Source: Solen grandis (taxonomy: Eukaryota > Mollusca > Bivalvia > Adapedonta > Solenidae). From it: a stretch of DNA of 64,000 bases. Below, piece after piece: positions 36,939 to 47,693 of the stretch. Under the pieces are notes generated by a model. It searched no databases. It was not told the DNA's origin and saw only the letters and a program-made list of their open reading frames with translations. The stretch is taken from assembly GCA_021229015.1 (NCBI GenBank), contig CM037781.1, positions 42,108,152-42,172,151 on the forward strand. Reading direction: 5' to 3'. The position numbers and the translations under genes were made by a program. The stretch's first letter is position 1. Every line of letters begins with the position of its first letter.

Positions 36939-38317
36939 TAGTGTTGGTCTGTCAGTTTTTTGTTTTTTTTCTTAACAGGATGTCCATTTTTGTCTTTAAA
37001 ATTGACAATGCTGACCTATACAATCGTCAACTCTAGTTAATTTTTTTTGCAATGTTTTCGACGATGTCATTAATGGCTGCAATCATTAAGTACATTTCAA
37101 GTTTAACTATTATTTTATTTCAGTTTGAAGGCTGTAGGTGGATGGATTCCCGTGTTATGGTCAAGGTTAATTTTTGTGACAGACAGACATCAGACAAACA
37201 GACAGACAGACAAATCAAAACATTATGCACCGATCTGTCGATGCGGTGGCATAAAATAAATGTTAAAAGGACCAAAGGATAGGACAAAAAAAACATTGTA
37301 ATTTTTTAGTTAAATAATAAACGACCAGACAAAAATGACGAATCGTTGTATTGACTGGTGTTTTGCTATCGCTTAGTAACACAGAACTGGATTTTCCGCG
37401 GAATACACCTGTCCCACTCTCTTTCTTGCACGAGAATATACGGTATTTCGCCGAGTTTCTTATATTTGGGTTTAGGTCTTTTGTTCAGTCATTGTACTGT
37501 CAAGAATGACATGTACTTAATGAAATACTTAGTTTCAAAATCAATTTTAAAATCGTAGTGTCGTCTACTTCAACATTTTAAAATTCCTAGCGTTATAAAA
37601 ACACATACACACGAAAAGGCATAGAAAGAGAGGCTGAAAATTGAAAAGTTCTTATCTTGAATGGGAATTGAAATTCTACAATACAATTATCCTGAAATAT
37701 TTCCAAATAAACAACGATCTTGTTTTGCATACGAATTATTATCTTTTCCAGAAACGAAACAGCGCATGTTAACACTATATTGATCTCGTCAAAGTCAAGT
37801 TTAATATATGTTATAAATGTTTATCTCCGGCACACCGGGATGGCGTACGAAGTATCTCTATGCACTGATGCGACTAAATATCTCTCTGTCTAGTTTCGTT
37901 GAAATTGCTGTAGCGGAAAGTATCACGTTTATAATTTTGGTGTTTAACATATAAACAATTTCGAAATAAATCCTGATAATTTAGACGAACGTTGGAAAAT
38001 AACACGTATTGGAAAGTAAGTATTTAGAGTCTTAACCAACATAAGGTCTCGTGTTCTAGCTTATAGGGAAACATTTCCCCCAAAAATTATGTGTATAAAG
38101 AAACTGTAAATGGTAGTTTATAGCGAATCGAATCACTTTGATAAATAACCTCAAATATCCTAAAAGTGAATCGCTTTATATTTTATTAGTCCTGCTTATA
38201 TGAAAAGGACAATTTACTGTTAGTATGAAACAATGGAAGTATCTGATATAAAATCTTTATCCTGCAAATATGACAGTAAAACTGATAATTAATGGTACAA
38301 GTATAGCTCCTTAGCTT
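36939..38317. repeat. non-coding stretch with (GACA)n
   Basis: A degenerate (ACAG)n run lies at about 37181-37213. Nothing else was recognised. Confidence 0.5.
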
Positions 38318-38507
38318 GTTTGGCGTTCAATATATAAGGGAGTACCCGATCTGAATGGCCCGGTGTCAGCGTAATGTAACTGGATGAATGTGGTATTATG
38401 CCACATGTCTACTGCGTGATACAGCAGTGTGGAAGCACTATATCTGTCTCAAGTACAAATGACTGAACTACTGTCAACTAGACGTTAGACCCAATTAACA
38501 AACAAAA
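38318..38507 (+). mobile_element. 5'-truncated SINE, second family
   Basis: The stretch begins in the body (ttggcgttcaatatataagg) and runs through ggcccggtgtcagcgtaatg, gatacagcagtgtggaagca and gacgttagacccaatta to an A/C-rich tail. The tRNA-like head is missing. Confidence 0.7.
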
Positions 38508-39094
38508 CTGATACGTATTCACTTATATTTAACTCATTTCTCTCCCCTGCATAAAAATCGCTCAGCCCTCTGTTTAACCTTCTCTATTTTTATTTTTTCT
38601 CCTCCCGTTTCATTCCTCCTCGTGATTTTTAATTGTAATCACCAAGACTAGTGCTAATCAATTTTCATTTAAAAGACACCATTTTTTGTTACTGTCATTT
38701 GTCTATTCATTAAAAACTATCAAGAAATTATTCAATCATTCATGTTAGTTTCCGCATTAGCAAATAAACCCCAGGGAAAGCTCATAAATTTATTATTAAC
38801 GACAAACCCATTTCGAGAAATGTCTTGTACTTCTTTTTGATAATTTCATAAGCAGCGTGTGTTGTACTAAATATTTATTAATAAAATCGCATTTTGCAAA
38901 CGTGAGCTCGACTCTAGTGTCAAAAAATATTATTTAGAATATTGCAGGTAAGTCATGCATGTTAAAATTTCCAATACCAAATAATATGAGGTCACGTTTG
39001 ATTTTACTTTTCATAATGAATTCTGATTATATTTTTTTCTGACTTTATTTAAGATCTTATTCCAAATTTGTGGTCAATAAAGAGCTATGAAAAT
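38508..39094. other. non-coding AT-rich stretch
   Basis: No gene or element was recognised. A pyrimidine-rich run lies at about 38535-38620. Confidence 0.5.
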
Positions 39095-39227
39095 TCAAAA
39101 GCAGCGATTTATTTTGATCGAACACCATTATTTTTCTTTTTTCCCATACAAAAATGTTCTATATATTTGACAAAAGTAAGTACTTCACAAATTTAGACGA
39201 CTTCTATGTCTGATATAATCTATTTAA

Positions 39228-39461
39228 CCCTTTCCCTCATAGAGGACACCATGAAAAGACCTATGCGAACAGCATAAAACCAGATCAGCCTGCGAGTAAC
39301 TCGCAGGCTGATCAGGTTTTATGCTGTTCGCTGCTCCTCAGTGGTCTGGAAATGAGGATTTTGTAATTAAATTTGGTAAGGTTTAACTGTGATTTTCTGC
39401 AGATCAGGCTTTATGTGGTACCTATTGAGTGCGTCAAAATGAGTCTACATGAGGGAAAGGG
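39228..39461 (+). mobile_element. TTAA-flanked MITE, copy 3
   Basis: The unit has TTAA at 39224-39227 and 39462-39465 and is 234 bases long, in the same orientation as copy 1. It carries the cleanest version of the central palindrome: 'gcgaacagcataaaaccag' continues to gcctgcgagtaactcgcagg and back, with arms of roughly 30 bases and almost no loop. Confidence 0.82.
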
Positions 39462-40345
39462 TTAAAACATTTCTACAGACAATAGAAGCCGCCTGCTACG
39501 CTACACTTGTTTAGGTTAGAAATGTCTATGTCTTTTACACAGGACATGACCGAACCATTCACTTTACTCGTATCTTCACAACTAATGATATTCTTATCAC
39601 CAGACACATGGTTGCCATGGAAACGCCTGCACAATGCGCAGCTTATACTGCAATACGTCCGAAAATTGAAACCTCTCACATGATTCATGCATATTTATTT
39701 CGTGTCTAGTGTGTTTTACCTGACATAATCTTTACAATTAGTATATTTGATGTCAGTGTTAATATATTATAGGTCGCTAATTTGATTTACATATACTTTT
39801 GATGATTAAATGTTGGCTTCTTTGGTAATTACAGTTACATACTTATATGTGAAAGAAGGTATAACTTTTCCCATGATGGTGTTATCTCGAGATTACCAAT
39901 CTGCAAATTCAACAAATATTTGTGTTGACACAATATTAATCCCCCCCACTCTTTTTGGTGAGTTATATGAAAACTAGAATTACAGTGTTATCTTATCAAA
40001 ACACGCTTATTTGATACACATTGAGATTAGTTTCAGATCGAACACCGGCTTTATATTGTAATCTGTTTCACTGAAAGATGGTTCGCTTTTATAATGTTTA
40101 CCTCGCCGAATGTGATGGAGGGGACGCTTTAATACTTCGCTCCTTCACAAACAATGATTCCTACATCATATATCCATTCTACGTCCTCCATTACTTTAAC
40201 CTCCATCAACTCCGCATATCGTTTTTTAAACATACCCGGTATTTCTTGTTCTTGATAAATGTATCGTCCTATTCAACTTTATGACATAATTATATATATA
40301 TTACTGCTATGAACATGAAATCAATTACAAGTTAGATTGTCTAGA

Positions 40346-40444
40346 CCGTGACGTACCAAAGTCGATAAAAATGGTGCTGGTATCTTTGTTGTTTTGCGTT
40401 CAACATATAAACAGAGTAGTCAAAGGACTGGGTGGCCCGGTGTC
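40346..40444 (+). mobile_element. SINE, second family, left half
   Basis: Body sequence (ccgtgacgtaccaaagtcg through ggtggcccggtgtc) stops abruptly at 40444, where the transposon at 40445-42544 begins. The missing continuation is at 42545-42682. Joined, the two halves give the body order seen at 36162-36429. The tRNA-like head is absent. Confidence 0.75.
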
Positions 40445-42544
40445 TATGGAGGCTATTCGTTACCGAAAATCCAGCCTTGTTGATCTGAGTTGAACAGTTT
40501 ATTTTCCGACAAAATACACGATTCATTTGAATTTCTTAGTATTTAAACTCCAGAGATACATTCTTGGACTGAATTTGCCGATGCAACATTGTAAATACGT
40601 ATTTCAACAAAATGCATTTTGATAAACTACAAAACGCCTTCTTACTTTAACGCTCGCAACTTTACATTGTCCGACCATCATAATTCGGCTCAGCTTAATC
40701 CAGGTTGTTGATAAATAAGCTCCGCCCATTTCCCCGCCCACTACATCATCGTAAATAAACGTAATTGTCCGCTCACTTTCGGTATTTTCTGACAACGACT
40801 GGCAAATCTCCACGCAGTTATCTCCCATGTACGAATAAGGGAAATGTTGCAGCGTGTAGGTCTACACATTCAAGGTAAATGCATTATGAGAATTAAACAG
40901 TATCACAATTATTTACTAAGCATCATGTGTTTCAGTTGCATGAATGCCATTGTTTGCAGGTATTGAATCAACATCAGAAGATATATAAAAGATTAGTTTT
41001 TGAAACGTACCCCACCTACATTGTAAAGCCATCAATATAAGAGCAGCATGGCGTAAATTTATATTTAGATTTTTATATCCCTGGCCAGGATTTTAACTTT
41101 GATGTTTTTTTTAATCGAGCCACCAAAGCCACATGATATGAGAACCCACTTCACCACAATTGAGATTTTTTTTTCAAAATTTAATATCTAGCCACTGCCA
41201 TTACTGGTGTTGTGAATTCGCTCTCAATGCCACTTTCATAAAAAAGTCGATTTTTTTATTCACAATTTTCAGAAAAACAATGCATAAATTTTCACAAACA
41301 GAGCTGAGGTGTACCGGACTCATTTTTTTAATAAATTAAAAAAAAAATTAAATTAAAATTGCTTGTCACCTAGTATATTAATGTTTTAAATGCAAAAAAG
41401 CTTCCAATATTATTTTTTTGTTATATACATACCTGCAGATTGATTAATTTCTTTAAGAAAATACACAAAAGTTACATGCCATCAACTGTCTGTGCTTAAT
41501 CCAACTCTTAATTTTTTTTTTAAATCAAGATTTTTTATGCAAAAAAATATATTTATAAAAATAAGTCAAATTTTTAAGGTTCAGTTAAGTTGCTGCTTTA
41601 CTATTGTCCAATTTTCAAGTCAAAACAGATGGAAGATTTGCTACAGATAGATCTATACAATAATTTTACAGGCCAAATTCTGGCTGCTGCCTTTCCCAGT
41701 AATATTAAGTAACATTTAATTACTATATCACAAATATAACCTTAATACTAGGGTATGACTGGATAAGAAAAAAGAGAAAAAAGTCTATGCAGTTTCTAAT
41801 GAAAAGCTTTCATTTCTTAATATTCACTTACAACGTTAGTAAAATTAAAACCAAAATTATGAATCTTAAATGTCTGTACATAGCAACTTTCATAGATCTA
41901 CATAACATTTTTTCAACCATATTTTTTTTTCGTTTTCATTTTACCATGTATATATTAAAAGAGTCCAAAGGTAAGTATAATGATTAACAATTGATGTATA
42001 TAAAATTATTGTATTTTCAGACTCGGGTAAATACGATATCTTTCTGTACTTACCGATTTATCATGGTGTAAGAGTTACCTCTCTTTATTTTCCGCTCGTG
42101 AAATTTGGCTCCGCCTTTAAATCTTCGCCTATTTCCGTGATACTCCCATATATGGAAGTTGCAAAATCGTCTACAAATGTTAATCGCGTAGACATGTAAA
42201 AGTCAAGTATGCAGTTGTAAACCTGAGAGTGTTATCTGATGCGGCTCCATTCTCGAACGTCGTGATGTACGGCGTAAAACGTGTAGTGTATGTCGTACAT
42301 TTCGTAAATTTGAGTTTGAAAAATTATAAATATTATTTGCATTTTATCTTAGCTGCATGTTACCAAATTACATTCTAGAAGTAAAAACGTTACTAGTTAA
42401 ATCGAGATAATCAAAACGCACAATACGAGCACAATATGTACCTCTCGGATAAACGTTAATACTTTTACAAATCTGTTTAGTTGAACCGAAGTATAAATTG
42501 TCATGATTACAAGGCTGGATTTTTGGCAACGAATAACCTCCATA
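40445..42544. mobile_element. 2.1 kb non-autonomous TIR DNA transposon
   Basis: The left end tatggaggctattcgttacc, continuing through aaaatccagccttgt, is the reverse complement (about three mismatches in 36) of the right end aaggctggatttttggcaac...cctccata. The direct repeat ggtgtc flanks both ends (40439-40444 and 42545-42550), and removing element plus one repeat restores an uninterrupted SINE. The interior is AT-rich. Frames at 40604-40828 (-) and 41787-41987 (+) show no transposase motif, so it is non-autonomous. The superfamily is not assigned. A 6-base duplication excludes Tc1/mariner (TA), piggyBac (TTAA) and typical hAT (8 bases). Confidence 0.82.
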
Positions 42545-42682
42545 GGTGTCAGGATAATGTGACTGGGTGTGGTACCATGCAACATGCCTACGGCGTGATA
42601 CTTCAGTATGCCAGCACTATATCTGTCTCAAGTAGACATAGTTTCCAAATTTTTGAACGGAGGACGTTAAACCATACAAACA
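42545..42682 (+). mobile_element. SINE, second family, right half
   Basis: It continues from 40444 with ggtgtcaggataatgtgact, then ggcgtgatacttcagtatgc, and ends gaggacgttaaaccatacaa. The 94-codon frame at 42481-42765 crosses the transposon end and the SINE and is not a gene. Confidence 0.75.
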
Positions 42683-43347
42683 AGAGAGTAAGACTGCTTG
42701 AATCAATTGTCACAAAAATAGGCCTGCTGTTCTCTCAAACTAAACATTTAAACCCCCTTTTGTAAAGAATAAGTTGATACATATTCATGAGACAATTTGT
42801 TCTAAATACCGTTTTGGGTATAAATGGGCAGAAATAGAAACTTGACTTTACTTATTAGGCCCATTTAAATGATACCAGAGACTTCGCTTTATTATGTTAT
42901 GCTCTTTGGGAAAAGAGAGTTAACTTGTCTCCAGGGAAACAACGTTTGTCTTTTCCATTCGTTAACTGTCGTCTTTAGTGTTTATTTTGGCATCTAATGT
43001 CAAAATGTTTCAGTATATATCAATATTATGGTCATACGATGTGAAATATTTTATCTAAAACGCCCCCTCATCGAAATATTGGCATGGCGGTAATTGAATC
43101 AATATAACTTTGGCAGTAATTCTCACATTTCTAATCCATTACCGATGTCTTCATAATAACACATATGTTTATACGGAAAAAAAAGTATTCCATATATATT
43201 GTTGATAAGATCCATCGCCTGGGAAACTTTTAGTTCAATTTGAAATAGGTTTTTTTTTTCTTTTACCACTTCTCAACCCAAAGAAGACTAAGTCTCAGCT
43301 ATTATACATCCTATCAGTGCACAACTAAATATGTTGTTGAATTGGGG
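42683..43347. other. non-coding AT-rich stretch
   Basis: Nothing recognisable. Confidence 0.5.
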
Positions 43348-43547
43348 TTTACCGTCGCTGCGATAGTATTTCAATATAGCGACGTCCAGCTAATTACAGG
43401 TGGAGGAAGACCCCGGGTATACAGACGTACCTGGAAGGCTTCCTCACATGAAAAATCCGAAGTCCCTACCGGGATTCGAACCCACAGCGGTGAGGGTCTG
43501 AGAGATTTGTAGTCCACGGCTGTAACCGCTCGGCTACGGCGGTCCCC
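43348..43547 (-). mobile_element. tRNA-derived SINE, same family as 24153
   Basis: On the minus strand it starts ggggaccgccgtagccgagc (A-box region), has B-box gggttcgaatccc (43483-43471 in window order) and the core with catgtgaggaagccttcc, and ends near cagcgacggtaaac. Box spacing suggests a class II tRNA ancestor. The 77-codon minus frame is a SINE frame. Confidence 0.8.
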
Positions 43548-43826
43548 ACAACTAAATATGTACTTGTTTCTTATTACTGATAGAGTATAAGGCAAGCAAC
43601 CCATCCATCATTAAATTGTGAAGATGATCTATTAAGTAATCGTGGGAATTTATAGTAAATGCAAGCCTTTAAAGACTGTAAACGAAAGAGGCTATAAGTC
43701 CAAGTCAAAAGATGCTTACATCTGCACTTAATGTATTTGAAGGACTATGATTATAATTTAGTGATTGATGGATTACTTTTAATAACAAATGATGCACTGA
43801 TACATATTGTCTTCTGAACTTCGTTT

Positions 43827-44420
43827 ATATCGTCGGAGGTCCTAACTGCGCCCCTGTCCTAACTCCGCCACCTTCCTTTTTTTCATCGTAGTCTCGCTAG
43901 ATTTTATCACACGCGCAAGCAACTGTGATAAAAAAGTTTTACTATGTTTCTGTAAATAAACTCAGATGATTTTTGTTTGAAATTTTGATTTAAACTGATA
44001 AATATTGCAATTTTTATCTCGCACCACTCTTTTTATGTGTTTTTTCTTAATACAAAATGATTTCCACGTAGAATGGCCCCTTTACACTCAAATTTTTAAA
44101 ATAAAAGTATCTCGGAATTTCCATCTGCTGTGTTTACATATTTATAAATGGAAGTCATATGTGTACAATTCGAAATTGCTATAACGTCACCTAGGGGGCG
44201 GAGTTAGGACCACACAAAATGATGGCATAATATTTGACTCGTAATGTATAAAATGTTATTTTCGAGTGAAAAAGTAGGTATGATAGAAATTTTTGGGGGG
44301 TATCAATGTGAATTTGATAGAATTAATTGGTACATGAATAGTTTTTATTCTATGTATTTTATTTATGTTGCATTTCCTAATTAAATCTTAGAGGGGCGCA
44401 GTTTGGGCACCCGAGGATAT
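43827..44420. mobile_element. short TIR element with repeated sub-terminal motif
   Basis: The ends atatcgtcggaggtcctaac...gcgcccct and aggggcgcagtttgggcacc...gatat are imperfect inverted repeats of about 28 bases. Just inside the left end is a second motif, gtcctaactccgcc (43856-43869), with its perfect inverted partner ggcggagttaggac at 44197-44210. The core cctaactscgcc therefore occurs four times, twice in each direction. The interior has no frame. No target duplication was assigned. Confidence 0.5.
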
Positions 44421-44791
44421 TCTTATCACTCAAATGATTATAATGATGAAGATGGTAATGATGTCGATCTTTATATTTGTATAATGATGTTATAATTTAA
44501 CTAGTTAATAATCTGACACAAGATAGGTTTTAAGAACTGTTTTTGAACATTTATAAATTCAAGTTCATCTTATATATTCAGTAATATGTTTACTAAAACG
44601 AATATATGGATCTGTGGAATGAAAGAGTATCTTGTTTACTGTTGTTATTATAATACTTTTGAGACAAACAGCACCAAATGACTCATAAATCGGATTCAAT
44701 CATTTAATAACTCGGATTCAGTTTGCAGTTAAATGTTGCGTCTTTAAAATCATACTTTAAAAGCATAACCTCTAGTTCAACAATAACATGT
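44421..44791. other. non-coding AT-rich stretch
   Basis: Nothing recognisable. Confidence 0.5.
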
Positions 44792-44803
44792 ATGATCGAA
44801 ATG

Positions 44804-44992
44804 CCAGCCCCTCACCGCGTGGGTTCGAATCCCGGCTGGGTTATTCGGATTTTCATGTGAGGAAACCTTCCAGCTGGCTTTGTGGTAAGTCGGTGGTTCT
44901 ACCCGGATGCCTCCGTGCATTCGGGGTCTTCTTCCACCTGTAATTAGCTGGACGTCACTATATGACTGAAATACTGTCCAAACAGTCAAGTC
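44804..44992 (+). mobile_element. 5'-truncated SINE with 12-bp target duplication
   Basis: It begins just before the B-box (gggttcgaatccc, 44821-44833), so the A-box is missing. It contains the full core (catgtgaggaaaccttccag, ggttctacccggatgcctcc) and ends aaacagtcaagtc. The direct repeat atgatcgaaatg at 44792-44803 and 44993-45004 brackets it. It defines the 3' end of the family. Confidence 0.8.
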
Positions 44993-45175
44993 ATGATCGA
45001 AATGGGATTACTTGCGTCACTTAGAATGCCTTTCCTGTAAAAGGAAATAATCGATACAAGTAAATTAAAGCCCCAGTATTTAGATGCATTGTCAAAATGA
45101 TTAGCTATCAAATAGGGACCTGCTTAGAAAAATTGATTCTTATAGACAAGTACAATAACACTAGGATGATATTGG

Positions 45176-45179
<4 letters not shown>

Positions 45180-45208
<29 letters not shown>
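45180..45208. repeat. (AT)n microsatellite
   Basis: About 14 AT repeats are flanked by imperfect gatgatatat copies. A run of about 19 A lies further on at 45559-45577. Confidence 0.9.
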
Positions 45209-45211
<3 letters not shown>

Positions 45212-45678
45212 ATGATATATGATGACAAAAGAAATGAAGACAAGTCTTCACTTTAAGGTGTAATTAACGCCCCTTTTCCTTCAAATTATCAGTTGTCTTG
45301 GATCAACTTAGACATCTTAGATAAATTGTTCACGAAAATTGATGCATAGTGTAATTAAATCGCGGATATTTCTTTAGTGTTTTCATCATATAAGTCAGAT
45401 GTTCAGGGGGAAATTTCAGTAGCTTTCCATTATATCTATTTATAGAGAGACATACCTTTAGTCGCTATTACTCGGAAACGGAAGCGTTCGTGACATAATG
45501 TAAACAGGAATCATATACCAAAACAACGACTGAATCAAAAACTTAAAATCTCTATTGAAAAAAAAAAAAAAAAAAACACGCTGCCAAGATTAGCACGTAC
45601 TGTTGATTGAAATGAAACATATGGAAATAAGAAACATGACAATTATGGTTATAGCGATACACTACATATCCGTCTTCC

Positions 45679-46122
45679 GAATAGTGTAACCTATGGAATG
45701 AGTAGTCGTAATATCGCGAAATCAAGAAACGAATAGTGTATCCTACGGGATGAATAGTCGTAATATCGCGAAATCAAGGAACGAATAGTGTATCCTACGG
45801 AATGAGTAGTCGTAATATCGCGAAATCAAGGAACGAATAGTGTATCCTACGGAATGAATAGTCGTAATATCGCGAAATCAAGGAACGAATAGTGTATCCT
45901 ACGGAATGAATAGTCGTAATATCGCGAAATCAAGGAACGAATAGTGTATCCTACGGAATGAATAGTCGTAATATCGCGAAATCAAGGAACGAATAGTGTA
46001 TCCTACGGAATGAATAGTCGTAATATCGCGAAATCAAGGAACGAATAGTGTCCTTAATAAGTAATATCGCGAAATCAAGGAACGAATAGTTTATCCTACG
46101 GAATGAATAGTCGTAATATCGC
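45679..46122 (+). repeat. 52-bp tandem satellite, about 8.5 units
   Basis: Units start at 45679, 45731, 45783, 45835, 45887, 45939, 45991, 46043 and 46084. The monomer runs gaatagtgtatcctacggaa, tgaatagtcgtaatatcgcg, aaatcaaggaac. The internal units are nearly identical. The first is more diverged, the eighth carries an 11-base deletion and the last is cut at 39 bases. The monomer contains a degenerate internal repeat (gaatagtgta / gaatagtcgta). High identity in the centre and divergence at the edges is the usual pattern for an array growing by unequal exchange or replication slippage. Confidence 0.93.
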
Positions 46123-47471
46123 TATACCATGGACCAACTATTTGCGACTTTAATTTATAAACACATATTTTAAATGTATGAAATAGAATATATCTTCTCT
46201 TAAAAATTACCATAACGATGTCTTTCAATATGTACATTTGATATTTATACAACTTAATTGTTATCATATCATATTTATATCTGGTTCTTTTTTATGGCTT
46301 TTTTTCATCACGACTTTAGTCTTGCAAATGAACGAGACATTATCAATATTTCAGAAAATATTTAAAACATTCCTAAACATCAATTTCTTTCTTCATGCCA
46401 TATTTCTAAGTTTCTATATTTTCTGCCAAGATGAGTGATAGCGACGTGACTAAATTAGTTTTTTTTAATTACTAATTCAGAGGCAATGCGTTCTGGTCAA
46501 AATGCTTTGTCACTTCCAAAAAGCTGTCAAAATTATGTAACAGCCATTTTTCATGATATTTTCATTATCATTTTTCAAGCAAGAACTAAATGAAAATTAA
46601 TTGAAATGTCTGTTATTTGAATTTGTATTTCATCCTTTGAAACACTGTATCAGTCCAAACAAAGTATTATTTTCTTATAAAAACGACGTAAAACAACAAC
46701 AAAATAACGTATTGCTCCTAAGAAGTGTACCGAATATATACATGATTTCAGGCTAACATTTACGGTAAATTAAAATATTTTATTGTATTATGTAAATATG
46801 AATTTTCAAGGAACATTCAATAATGACTTAATGACTGAAGGTAAATTAACTATAATTGTCTTAAACTGCTTTATAGATGTTTTTGATTATATTCAACTCA
46901 AAATGTCCTTTTCGCATACATATTTGACAAAATAAATACATTTACAACATAATTTGTTATACTCATTTTGAACAAATGTTTGAATCTCTATCAGTTTCTA
47001 TTGTAAGCACGAATAGATAAAAAAAACCCATATGCTAAAAGGAACACGATTTTTTTAGCAAGTAAGGTTTGTTTTTTTAAGTACAAGTAAAGATAAAATA
47101 TTATATCCCATTAAAAAAGATACATATGTTCAATATATATAGACTTAACCGATCTAAATGATATATATTTTATCAAATATATATGGTATGTGTTACAGGG
47201 TAATGCTAAACCCACCAGTAACTAAATATATTTATATGGAGAAGTAAATAACCTATTACAGAAAGACTTGAGTTTGGCAATAACAAAATAAATGATCCAA
47301 TTACTGCTCAAATTAAATTGAATGAACTACACTGATGTGTATTTATATGTATCATATGAACAATCGTATACATCTTAATAATACGTTAAGGGGTGTAGCT
47401 ACGGTTATAACATCCCTTACCAATACTGTAAATTAATTATTAGAAGCTGAGACTGAAAAGAGGTGAAATAT
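46123..47471. other. non-coding AT-rich stretch
   Basis: No gene or element was recognised. Confidence 0.55.
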
Positions 47472-47475
47472 TTAA

Positions 47476-47689
47476 TCCTTTCCCTCATAGAGGAAACCAT
47501 GAAAAGACCTATGCGAACAGCATAAAACCAGATCAGCCTGCGAGTAACTCGCAGGCTGATCAGGTTTTATGCTGTTCGCTGCTCCTCAGTGGTCTGGAAA
47601 TGAGGTTTTAAAAACTGTGGTTTTCTGCAGATCAGGCTTTATGTGGTACCTACTGAGTGCGCCAAAATGAGTCTATATGAGGGAAAGGG
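47476..47689 (+). mobile_element. TTAA-flanked MITE, copy 4
   Basis: The unit has TTAA at 47472-47475 and 47690-47693. The first base of the terminus is T instead of C. The central palindrome is intact, and about 20 bases right of it are missing compared with copy 3, giving 214 bases. Confidence 0.8.
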
Positions 47690-47693
47690 TTAA

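Noticed and set aside
42481..42765. 94-codon frame
   Set aside because: Crosses the end of the 2.1 kb transposon into the split SINE.
45679..46122. CRISPR-like array
   Set aside because: The 52-base units are contiguous with no variable spacers; it is a simple tandem satellite.
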